From positions 19,130,056 to 19,194,055 of the forward strand of contig NC_135187.1 of NCBI RefSeq assembly GCF_041146795.1: a stretch of DNA of 64,000 nucleotides. Direction: 5' to 3'. Below the pieces are notes generated by a model. That model did not search any database and was not told where the DNA came from. It was given only the letters and a program-made list of their open reading frames with translations. Positions 37,968 to 49,569 of the stretch are shown in pieces; the stretch's first letter is position 1, and every line of letters starts with the position of its first letter. This DNA comes from Maylandia zebra. Taxonomy: Eukaryota > Chordata > Actinopteri > Cichliformes > Cichlidae. The translations under genes were made by a program, and so were the position numbers.

Positions 37968-40900
37968 TCAGTTCGAAGAGTTGTAGTGTCCTTCTGGGAG
38001 ATTGTTCAGACGTGATCGCAGCTCCTTTCGAACCTGGGTGACCCTCGCCAGTTTGCGTTTGTATTCCTGAAAAAGTCCACAATGACAGACAGCCATCAGA
38101 CGCCAAAGATCCTGCAGTCTGAATCACACCGATTTATGGTGTTGGTTTTTTTCCCCCCTAGTCTCAGTAGCAGTATTACATGAGATAAATACACACACAT
38201 ATTATAATTTTAAATTATAATGTAATATAAGAAACTGAAGTGTTGAATGTGCGCTTCATGGATTACAGACCAAGAGCAGCTTAAAGCTCCAGTTAAAGTT
38301 CAGATTTAAATTCAAGGATTTCCAATAAACATGTTTCATGTATTTTAATTAGTGGCCACCACTAAACAGTGTGTCAGGGTGTTTTAGTTTTATCCAAACA
38401 CCCAAATCATTCAGCAAAAATGCCACGCTCTTTCTCTCCATGTTTATGAATGACTTTGCTCGACTTAGATCAACCTCCACTGTAATGAGCCACACTAAAG
38501 GGCACCAAAAAACATTTACCTTTGCAACAGCTTTTTTTTTTCCCCTAATAAAAGACTGGCCACACAAACTGCATGCAAAGTACAGTGTAAGGTACTGAAA
38601 ACAGGACTGCATGTGGACAAAATGATTTCTGATCCATGTATTTGATGTTTTTTCCCACCTTAATCTTGTCACATTTTACTTTCTGTGCCATGTTTCTCAA
38701 ATGTGTTCAGTGACTATATCTGCCAGCCAATGCATGCAGTGTGTGTAGGTCATCAGTACTTTTCCAGCATAGATAACAGAAATGTCCAAATGAGGGAAGG
38801 GGAGAGGAAAAGAAAAAAAACAAACTATGTTCTCTTTGTGTCCCATCGTGTTGCAAATGACATAAATCTCGTCAGAAAGCATAAAGCAAAAGTACCAAGA
38901 AAGATAAATGAACAAGATTTTAATCAAATTTGAATCTCATTAATTTATGTTTATTAATCATGACAATGATTATGATAAATATCTGATCTACATCTCCCAC
39001 TAATCAGAAAATCCTAAAGTGTATAACTGCCATTTACTGTCAACTCCACAACCAAAAGTACGTTTCATAAACCACCTTCAAACCTGAATAAGAGGGTAAA
39101 CTGTAGGTGTTCGAGCACAAAAAAAGGACTCACAAAATCATTTTCACTTTTTATTTTCAGACTTTTTCTTTTCTTTTTTTAAAACAAAAGGTATTGACTG
39201 AGTGACGATACAAAGATGAGACGTGGGATCCTTGTGGTGCCCTGTAGATAAGATCTGAACAATTACCGTCAACGTGAAAAGCACAGCTTTGAGCAAACAA
39301 GAAAACTCAGTGGTTACATTTTTAAAGCTCTAACGGGTTCATTTTGATTACTACTTACCTCATAGGCAGGACACACTGAGTGAAGTGAGCAGAAAGAAAA
39401 AGGCTCAAAGAGAAAGCCAGTGACGAGGGAAAAGATAACTTAGACATTAAGTCTGTATCTAATCGAGAGGCTTCCCCTCAGTTTGCACATCAGCAGGGCT
39501 AACACTAAAAACATGCAGGGTAGCTTTATAAAAAAAAAAAATTTAAAAAAAAAGCATGACAGAAAGCGTGCAGCATGCTGAGAAACTTGTAAAAATACTT
39601 ATAGAAATTTGTGCTCAAACATAATTTGTCCACACAGCACAAAAAGATGAACACCAAGGAGAGGTGAGGCAGACAGGACGCACACAGACATATAACAGAG
39701 AAAAACTTATTCACGCACTTCAAGTTTCTGCTCATTCTGGGCCAGGCCGTCCTTCTGGCTCTGCAGGAAGACAGTTAGTGTACGCGTGAGCTGCCTCCTG
39801 TCGTCAATCTCTGCCGCCAAGCGGCCGCTGTAGTCTGCTAGCAGCATGCAGGCCTCCTCCACCAGCCGGGAAAGTCGCTCTCCTGATTCTTTATCTAAAG
39901 CACAGAAAGCACAGAGAGAGCAGAGAACAAAGCCTAAATGCACGTCACTCAGTTATGCATCAATCCTGAAACAATGTAAACAGCATCTGTATAATCAGTG
40001 CCAAATCAAAACCTTCAATTTGTTTCTGCTGAGGTAAAGGCAAGGGCATTGTCAGACAGATACGAGGGAGACTCAAACACACAAACAATCATGTGTCATG
40101 TAATCAAATCTGTAGTGAGTGCTGTGTGCTACACATTCATGTAAATGATCTCTCTTTGTCATAAGGTCAATATCTTTCAGAGCCATCCCCTCTCTCCCAT
40201 AAATAAGCCTGCAGGTATCCTTCAGAGCGAAAGAACGTCAGCTGCAGAAGTGAGTGTTTGTTTGGCCCAACAAGGACGTCCAGGCGACTGCATATCCCAT
40301 GTTTTTGTCTCGACTCTCCCTTGTTTGTGCACACCTTATTTCCTCTGAAATACAGTCGTGACAAAACTAAATACACCCCATGATTCAAAAGTTTATATCA
40401 ACAAAGATGCGGTTTTGATTAACATTAGAATAGTTTTCAGGTTATTCCAACGGACAGAGTCCACAATCACTACTTCTGATGCACACCCGGTCATTTTGTT
40501 GTGCAAGTTGGTCTGAAGTATGAAAGAAACCAAACCACTCAGTTCAGAAAAGAGCCTCAAAGCTTACTCCTAAGAGGCTTTCAATGGGAAAAGAGTAAAG
40601 TAATCATTTCTTTTAAGACTTTATCAGTCTCTCATTTTGTCTGGAGGTATATTGGCCCAATCGTCTTTACGTTGTTGTTTTAGTTCATTAAGACTTGAGG
40701 CAATTGTTTATACACAGCTCTCTGAGGGTCCCACCGCAGCAGTTCAGTCAGGTTCATGTCTGGACTGGACTGCAACACCTTGAATCTTATTCAGCCTCTC
40801 CGTTTTAAAATTTGCTGCAGTGTTTGAAATCATCATCCTCTTGCATGATCCGATTTTAGACAGGCTTTAGTTGGTGGACAGTTAGAGTGCACAGCTAACT

Positions 40901-43900
40901 AAGCAAGCCAAATCTTTAACTGCCTGATAATAAAATAGTGAGAACTGCTAGATTGTCTCCCAGCAGAAAAAGGGCATGACAACTTCAAACAGGAAATGGC
41001 CTTAATTCCCAGATTGCTGGCCAGGAACATTTGCTTAGAACAACTGTTCTAAGATCATTGTTGATGTTTTTCCTCCTTTCCTTTTATAGAGGTCCTCACG
41101 CTTGCTAATGATCAGTTAATTCCTGTGGAAGCACTAAGAGTATACTTAATTTTTCACAGGAATCTAGATGTTAAGTGTTTTCTGTAATGTGCAGTATATC
41201 AGAGTGGTTCAACAACATTTTCTCAGTCTAAACAACACATGTTCTGTCTAAAGTTTGGTATAAAGTGCGCAGAGCTTCCTTACCTGTGATCCTGTGAAGC
41301 AGTGACGTGTCCTGCACCTCAGCAGGAAGGGAGGAGATGCGCTGACGCAGCACTGAGTCGCCAGAAGCAGCGTTCTCCAGCTCCTGCAGAGCTCGGATTA
41401 ACTCTGCCGTCTGAGGTATAGCGAGCATGATAAAGGCAAGAGGTGAGGGGGGAGCAGAAGAAGGTATTTACACTCAGGAGGAGACACAAAGGCAAACATG
41501 AAAACACAGACAGCTGTAAATCATTAACTAGCATGTGTGTGGATCAAAGTGTTATATGATTAGCACTCTGTATTTATAACTGCTCTGTATAACAAGGACA
41601 GCACCTGTGGGGGCTCGGTTGGAGAGCTCTGGGAGGCAAAGCCTTCATCATCTGGCTGGATCTCCTCATATGACCTCTTCTTTGTCTTCTTTTCTCCATC
41701 TAAGATTTATAAAAAGCAAGAAAAGCAAAACATAACAAGTCAAAAGTCCAGTTTGAAGGTGTGCGTTTTATGTATTATACTACATCTTTAGCCACTTTAA
41801 AGCCACAAGCCTGATTAGCTGCATGTTTAGAAATAAAGCAAACATTTGCAAAATAGTGCAAGTAAATAATATAACTATGCTTATCAAGTTTAAACCTCTA
41901 GGCACACAGCACACTTGCTATAATTGAATGGTAAGCACTACTGACAAGCTGGTACAGGTTTTGGCTCGTTGAACTTACACAGGACTTGCGAGAGCTGATC
42001 GAGCAGGTTATTCTCATACACGGCTCTCTCCTGCCAGATGGATAAAACCCGACCCAGCTGTTTCTTACAGCCCTCCTCACCATCTCTGCACGGGAACACA
42101 CAGGAAAGAAAAGAAAGAAAGAAAGAACACACGCTTTAAACAGCTTTGCAAACCTGAAGTCAGGACTGGACAAAATTGAATTTAAAAAAAAAAAAAAAAA
42201 AAATCAGTTCTTGGATAGAAATTCTTTAAATGGGAAAATATTAGGGATGCACCTCATTTACCGCCACAGGCCAACTGGCCACTTCTGTCACATTTTCTTT
42301 AATGGAAATAAGTTCAAAGATGGACAGCTGATGGCCAAAATGTCATTTTAAACATTGTAATCAGCTCATAATACATCAGTGTGTGCATCCCTAGAACATA
42401 CAGTATGTGTGTGTTTATACACGTCTTCTCATCAAGCCTACTTATGGCTGCCACCCTCAACCAGTTCTAAAATGTTACTTAAATTTCATACATTTAAAAT
42501 CCAAAATGATGACAAAATGAGAAAGTTGACATCAGGACAACCATCCATGCCTTTGTCCAATAAAAACTGACCTGTACACATGTTTGAATGCATCAACGAT
42601 GACTGGAGCAAAGTCCTGGGTGAACTCTGGTCCTTTCCTCTTGCTGTTTTGGATGACGTCATTGGCCAAATACAGGAAGGTCAGCTTGCGCGATACCTGA
42701 GCTGCACATGTTTGAAAAAAACAAAGAAACACACATACTATCTGATTATGATTTACAAAAAGGTACAACACAACAATGCCTATTAATGGGCAAGCGCATT
42801 TTAACCACTAAAGAACTAAAAACAAAAAACAAAAGTCATGACATACAAAAAATGAAATAGAGCCGATTTAAATCTTCAACAGTTTTTTTATTATTGTATA
42901 TAGTATTTTATTCTATACAGTTGTGTACAGCATCTTATTCTTATTCTATTCCAGTGTTCTCTAATTTTTGCTATATAACTTTGCACTGTCCACTTTCTGC
43001 TGTAACAAAACAAATTTCCCACATGTGGGACTAATAAAGGTCATCTTATCTTTAATATGCAAAGCCACGTTTAAAAAATTCAAGATACTCGTTATGCTTC
43101 ACTATAAGCAGGGCTATGACCTTTGCTAATTTAATATGAGCAATGCACCAGATGCACAGGCGAACTGTGCAGTCACATCAGCTGCATGATGCAGAACAAG
43201 GTGGCCCTGCAGAAAGAATAATTAAAAAAAAAAAAAAAGATTTAATCTGTGGATATTATTTCACAAGTTTAGTGCACGATATGAAGAAGCAATCTGACAA
43301 AAATGCATGTTCAGATTTGTATGCCCCAGGATTTTGAAGGCATCAAAGAGATCAAAAACAAAAGCTGATTCTTCTTACTATTTTTAACAATAGAGCACTG
43401 GCTCTTGCCTGACTTTGTTCTGGAGAAGCCGAGTGCCCGATTGAGTTCCAGTGAAGGATACTTACACCCCTTCTCGGTTTGTTGTTTTTATGATAAACTA
43501 ACTGATGCACAAGCCTTTGTTGTTGTTGGACGAGACACAGTCGACACTGAGGTGAGTGTAAAGCTCCGTGGAGAGCCATTTCTATCCCCACTTGCCATTA
43601 ACACTGGTCTCAGTCACCACCCAAAATACCTCACCCACAAGAGGTATCATTAGGTTGTTGACTAGCACCCCGAGGAAAAATGCACCATTATTAGCTACAA
43701 TTACAGTAATGCCTGATGTCCCTACAACCCAACTCACTGAATAAATTCAACAACTCCATTATGTACCGTCTACTTAATAAACTTTGTGAACATTTTCTTA
43801 TAAAAAAAAAAAAAAAAAAATCATTGACAGTCATCAGATACTATGAAAATCAGAAAAAAGTTAGATCCACCAGTCATTGCTTATATTTTATCACACAACA

Positions 43901-44977
43901 ATGTTCAATAGTCTTTCTCCAGTGAAATGATTGACACAGCTAAATGAGCCAAAAAAAGCAATGCAATTAAAGAATAAATATGCACTTACTCTTAAAACTG
44001 TTACATATGTTTAATTAAAACAATGTCATGTGGTTCGTTTAACATCGACACATTTACTTATGCTTCTCCTTATATAATATATGCACCATTGCAACTATGC
44101 ATTTTTTAAAAATATTATTATTTAGGGCATTTCACTTTTATTAGGTGGTGCATTGATGATTAGAGGAGAGTGAGTGCGTCTTGTATGTGGTCATCTCAAG
44201 CAAACGGCTCTGGCTGTGAGCACAATCTCCACCCACGTGCTAGTCAAACCTTTTGTTTGTGCGGAGTAGCCTATCAGAAGAAAGCTGGCTTAAAGCAAAG
44301 CTATACTGTGTATGAATTGCGGTGATTTATCAAGGGTTAGTATAGGATTATTTTGATGAGTTAATCACGCAAAGCTACTGTAGCAGAGAAAAGAAATGAG
44401 CATAAGTGGCTTCCTTTATGCTTTATAGTAAAGCTCATTGTAACTGTTGATGTGGGTTTAATTTAAAGCTATTCCCTCAGGTGTTATAAAGTTTAATTTA
44501 GTGCAGCTTTAACTGATCGAGACTTACTATAAGCAAAGATGGGAGATTATGGAGATTTTCTAACACAAACACATTTAAGGGAACACACGTTGTCGTCACT
44601 TTTCGACAATGCTACTTAGACAAAGCAGTGAAAACCTTTGGCTAGTGACCGAAAGTTGCCAGCCTTTAGCAGCCACCGTGCTAACAGGGACTCTGTGTTT
44701 TAACTTTAACAGCAGTTTGGTCTGGCAGTTTTAGCCAGAGCTAGCCTGCAGCTACATGTTACTCACTCTCTGAAGCATGCTCGCTGTGTTTGTTTGGAGG
44801 AACTCCTCGGCTCTCACCAGCCTTACCTTTTTTCAGTTCGTTGAACCAAACGTTGACAATGGTCTTCGAGTGTTTTCTGTGGTGGATGAGCCACAGCGAC
44901 AGTGTCTGTACACTTTGCTGAGAGTTGCTAAGCTCGGACAGTTTCTTCTCTAAAGCCGCCTCGGAGAAAGCTGACAT
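37968..44977 (-). CDS. rprd1a: RPRD1A, regulation of nuclear pre-mRNA domain protein 1A (294 aa, seven exons)
   Basis: RPRD1 proteins bind the phosphorylated RNA polymerase II CTD through an N-terminal CID and help recruit the RPAP2 phosphatase. Exons: 44977-44827, 42701-42572, 42085-41979, 41699-41605, 41410-41284, 39894-39719, 38066-37968; the joined frame is 885 bp. The CID opens MSAFSEAALEKKLSELSNSQ and includes RKLTFLYLANDVIQNSKRKG and CKKQLGRVLSIWQERAVYEN. These match RPRD1A better than RPRD1B (for example the FAPVIVDAFKHV and LGRVLSIW segments). A linker with YEEIQPDDEG follows. Then come the dimerising coiled coils (ACMLLADYSGRLAAEIDDRR; EYKRKLARVTQVRKELRSR). The C terminus is shorter than the mammalian ~312 aa: it stops soon after LRSRLNNLPEGHYNSSN, lacking the usual LPNVTG tail. 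A different last exon could exist outside what I recognised. Confidence 0.95.
40353..41175 (+). mobile_element. Degenerate, internally deleted Tc1-like transposon
   Basis: After a TA the sequence opens cagtcgtgacaaaactaaat, the start typical of one fish Tc1 group. The interior contains segments of antisense Tc1 transposase (tcagtcaggttcatgtctgg, tgcaacaccttgaatcttat, atcatcctcttgcatgatcc). The far end near ttttcacaggaat is approximate. It lies in the RPRD1A intron between exons 5 and 6. Non-functional. Confidence 0.6.
42885..43056 (+). mobile_element. LINE 3' tail
   Basis: Ends caaatttcccacatgtggga, then ctaataaaggtcatcttatc, a terminal sequence shared by 5'-truncated fish LINE copies. It lies in RPRD1A intron 1, opposite in sense to the gene. 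Only the tail remains. Confidence 0.65.
43057..44826 (-). other. Rest of RPRD1A intron 1
   Basis: AT-rich intronic sequence with A runs at about 43225 and 43802. No exon, RNA gene or further element recognised. Confidence 0.5.
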
Positions 44978-45270
44978 CTCGGCGAGATTAGGGGAGGGAG
45001 TGCGAGGCTAGACGCTGGGAGAGGCTGCTGTAAGGTTTCTCCCAAATGTGTGGACTACAGCACGCTAGCCGGTCACAGGGTCTTTGCAGGAGTTTCAGCC
45101 ATCCAAACTAAATGTCGCAACCTGACTCTGCTACACAAAAGGATGGCTGGTAATACTGACTAGCTATCTCCGTCCTCTCTGTGACTGCTCGGTTGCCTGT
45201 GCTTGGGACTGCTTCTTCCTCCTTATCTTAATGGCAGCTGGGGATAAAACTTTTGGTTACCTTAGCGCCA
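44978..45270 (-). promoter_or_regulatory. rprd1a: RPRD1A 5' UTR and promoter
   Basis: The region upstream of the ATG is comparatively GC-rich, lacks an obvious TATA box, and contains an ETS-like CTTCCGG motif (about 45270). This fits a housekeeping promoter. The start site is not visible. Confidence 0.45.
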
Positions 45271-45844
45271 CCTTCCGGACTGGAGTGCGGGTCGCATTGG
45301 TTATTACGCTAACCAACGTTAATATGCTTAAAATCTGAAGTTAAATACAAAAAATCTGCAATATTCATCTACCATTAGATAGTAATTCATTTTTCTGAAA
45401 TGCTAATTTAAATATCAATCTCTATTGTTAATATATTGGACATCAGAAACATGTAATTCCACAAATTTCTTTACTATCCAGACTGACGAGTATTGCATAT
45501 ATTTATACAGTCTAAGATTCATGATGTCCTCCTCCTCTCAACTTTTACTTCTGCCTCTTATTCCTCTTACATTTCTTAGGAGGCCACTGCAGTGATATCA
45601 ACCTGTGTTTATTTTCTTCGTGACCACCTCTGTTGTACAATCAATCATATGCAGATATTTTAAAGTTGAGTACATGATATTGTGTTGTTCCTGTTCCAAT
45701 CTATTGCCCAAAGTTTACATGCATCTGCATAAACATTAATATAATGTATTTTTTGATGTATTCACTGTTCATAATAAATATTCTGTGCATATAGAAATTA
45801 GTTACTATCTAGCACTACCTGGATTTACTGGAAGTGTGATTCAC

Positions 45845-46240
45845 ATTCATAGATAGCTCACAAATTTAGTACATGCTGTTTCCATAGGAGCCAGGTGCTG
45901 CTAATCAAATGCACTTGATTAACTGATCATCAGCAAGTGTGAGCACCTCTATATAAGCAGAGGTTTTGGCAATTTACTGGTAGGCAACTGATCTGTGTTA
46001 ACACAATGCCACAATCAATCCAGCAGTAAAGAGCCCCAAATTGTATCTTTTCTGTGTCCAGTGTTGCTGCAAAGAAAAGATACAATTTCAAAAAGACTGA
46101 ACAAATGTGGCTTGTTTGAAATGGTCGCCAGGAGAAAAGAACACGGCAGCACAGCTTAGGTTTGCAAAGTTGCACCACAAGACCTCAGAACTGAAAAGAT
46201 GAGCTTGCACAGAAAGCCACTACGTTATTGCTGGTAAACA
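45845..46240 (+). mobile_element. Internally deleted Tc1 copy (intergenic)
   Basis: The 5' part, with gagccaggtgctgctaatca, aatgcacttgattaactgat and tataagcagaggttttggca, is the leader of a common fish Tc1 family. Most of the transposase gene is missing. A short 3'-ward piece (gcaaagttgcaccacaagac) resembles the later coding region. It contains a 16-bp inverted repeat (46038-46053 with 46073-46088). Confidence 0.7.
46038..46088. repeat. 16-bp perfect inverted repeat, 19-nt loop
   Basis: AAATTGTATCTTTTCT at 46038-46053 is the exact reverse complement of 46073-46088. It lies in the deleted Tc1 copy, where the transposase gene would be. It may be a secondary insertion or rearrangement. Confidence 0.75.
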
Positions 46241-47254
46241 TGGTTCTGCAAGGTATTGAATAATGGGCGTACTACAGAGTCAAACTTACTCCAAAGCAAA
46301 CACAGAACCATTAACGTGTTTTAATATTTACAGTAAGACTGGCTTTTTACAGTGATCTGCATTAATCGCTGAGTGGACAAAGTTTGTGTTTCCTCGCTGA
46401 ATTTGAGCAAGCTTGTGAGTATTACGCCACAGGACATTACATAACCTACCGTGACTGCTTGAAAGGAAAAATAACAAACTCTTTTGTTTGAACCTGCAAG
46501 GAAAACGATATTTGGTCACATAATTGGTTAAAGTTCAAACTCTACTGGTGCAAAAAAAAAATAAAATAAAAATTCAGCCACACGGGTCAGAACTGTTTTA
46601 AAAAACTGTTTTTTAATTTCATAAAAGCAGTCAAACATATCTCAATATTTCTCCTAAAAAAATACAGTGAATCCACTTAAACCTAATGTGATGTTTCACA
46701 CATTTGTCTTGTTTTCTGGAGTTAAAAAGGCATAAATGTAGATTTAAAAAACAAAAAAACAAAAACAAAAAACACTGCTGTAACGGTCAAAAACAGAAAA
46801 CAAATAGCCAGTTTGAACAACTTCATAACAAACACAATAAAAGAATAAAAATATACACACAGGCAGCTGTTTAGTGTTTACGGGCACGTTTCTCAGCCTT
46901 CACTGAATGTGAACTTGGAAATACACGAGTGAGTTCTATTTAAATGCTCAGTATCTTCAATTCTTCTACTTCTCTTATAACGACTGGATTAGTGGATAAG
47001 GAGTGCTGTTTCACCTCATTAGTGCTCTTTGACTTTCAGTCTCCACAAAGTTTAAACCTAAAAGTCCCAGCAGACAAAAAAAAAAACAAAAAAAAAAAAA
47101 CCAAAAAAAAACAAAAACCCGACACTGCTTATATTACTGCACCTCCATCAGCAGGCTCACATTCATTACAGAAATCAGCAGAACTATAATAAAAAAATAA
47201 AGAAAGTCACATTGCAAGTAAATCCCCCGCTGGACCATCCAAATGTGATTTGAT

Positions 47255-48433
47255 TCAGCTGAAATACAGATCAGTTTGGGACACAGCACACTGAGGTTTA
47301 GAAGGTTGGCTGAAGGCATAAGAGTGTGTTAGACTCCAGTCCGTAACACTACTGCAGACCGGAGGGAGAAAGTGCTGGCCAGGGTTTGCCAGAGAGCCAG
47401 TGTTGTAGCTGGGGTAAGACATCCACCCACGCGGTCCTTGACTGGCTTCATAAGATGTAGTCGGTATCCCATAATTGTGTGGAGCTGCCTGGGCACAGTC
47501 ATTGGTGAGCGCTGTGTAGTGTGCAATGCTGCCGCTGTACACACAGGGATCTACTGATTGAGTTAGCATGTTCACACCAGCACTATTTATATAAGGACCC
47601 AGATGACCCCATACATCGTAATACCCACTTACACTGCCCGTCTGAAGACTTGCATTATCGCACGGCATGTGCGGATTCTGAAAGTGTTGTTGGTAATAAT
47701 GTGGACCAGCGTCTATGCGTGCCTCTTCTCTCAAACCCTGCTCTCTTGTTCCATTCTTATCCTCTGCAGCTGGCTTATACCCCTCCTCGGTCCAACACTC
47801 CCTATGTCCGTAGGAAGAGTTAGAGGAAGATGGCACAGCTAATATTGTAAAGTTTCCTTCTGGCGTGTACCCACCAGTCTCTGGACCTCCATCACAGGGG
47901 CTGTGCTGTAGTGGAGAGGTTTCTGCATGGTTTAGTTCAGATGACAAACCATCACAGTCTAACTCCACAATCTCTGACCCCGGGGAGGACGTGAGATCTA
48001 AATTAAAGGGAGGGGATGTAGCTGATGGAGGGAGGCTTTTGCTGCTGAAAGACATCCTCTTCATCAGTAATAAACCTTTGGTAATAGGCAGGCTGACATT
48101 AAAAACAGTCTCTCTCTTTGCTTTTACTCTTTTCTTCCTCTTTGACTTCATTAAAGTGCATTTCTCTGACATGCCTTCAGCGGATGTCTGGTTCATGCTC
48201 AGCCCTTAGACATAAAGAAAAGGAATAAGTTAAAAGCAGTTTGCTGAGAAAGTGTGAACTCTAGCTTGCAAAGATACAAACCTTTGGCATCCACTTCCTT
48301 TTTTTTAATGTCAGCACCTTTCCATCCAGATTGCAGCATCTTTATGCCTGGAAAATATCCAAAACAATACAGTGGCATACAAAAATAAAATAAAATAAAG
48401 AAATGCAAGGAACACTGGGTGGGGGGGGGGGGG

Positions 48434-48465
<32 letters not shown>

Positions 48466-49536
48466 CAAGTGGGCATTAATGAATACAAGAAAATCTAGAG
48501 AGCCGACATCCCTGACAAGTGGGAAACTGCACTGAACAAAGGACACACTCTGCATGGTGAGTGCCAAAGATGCACTGACAAAACGTGATCCAGGCAAAAT
48601 TCAGACGGCATAAAAGTTACACTTCTCTGTAAAAATCCAGTTATAGCATAACTCTACACATAAGTATACAGTTGTATAAATATACATACACTCGCTTACA
48701 TTTTTAAATAAGTGGTGGTAAAGGTTCCACAATGTCTTTTGACATTTTTAAATTGGTTGGGATGTTCAGGAATGACCCAGGAACACATTCACAGTCCACA
48801 GGTTTATACTGCAAGAAAGAAACCTGTGCTCCAAAAATTGACACCGTCAAGCTGAACATAAAACCAAAGCGTTTTATGGTCAGAAAGATTGAGCTGTTTG
48901 CAGCTATGAAGGTGAGGTTTTCAAACCTGAGAGCATGGCACCAACTTTCAAGTATTGTGGTGGTAGCACATATTTCAACTTCACCTCAAATTAACAGCTA
49001 GATGGTTCAAATTGAACACAGATGTGCCAATTATATAATGGTTCAAAAAGTTAATAAAAATTGGTTTTGGGGATGGATAAAGCAGGCTAATATTAAGCTG
49101 CTGGAATGGCCTTCCCGAAGTCCCGACCTCAACTAATTTGTAAATTTGTGGACTACACTTAAAGCTGGTTCTGTGCCAGGAAACAAACAGATTTAAATGA
49201 ACTCAAAGAATCAATCACTTCACCCTGGAAAAAGAACAGTTCAAAGAAATCATTAAAAGCCCAGAAATGCCATGATATTCATGCCCAGGATGACTGGATG
49301 TAACCTTCTTCTCTCTTTTTTTTTTTTCTCCTTAAAAAAGATTTCTGACCACAACTGTATTTAGAGTATAACACTTTCAACAAATCACTGAGTAGGTACC
49401 TGTGTCTGTGCCTGTAGAACAACTCTACGATATGTCTATTTTGTCCTGCTTTTTAACTGAATGTTTCAATAATGACACGTCAGGAAAAAAAAAAGCCTGT
49501 TTTTTGCAGTGGTTTGATCTATCACAGACCTGCTGT

Positions 49537-49569
<33 letters not shown>

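Larger units (their letters stand above)
45271..47254. other. Intergenic region between RPRD1A and ZF2, including the ZF2 3' UTR
   Basis: Apart from the Tc1 copy at 45845-46240 I see only AT-rich sequence and A-rich runs near 46740-46770 and 47077-47110. The ZF2 3' UTR begins at 47254 reading leftward; its end is not clear. Confidence 0.5.
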
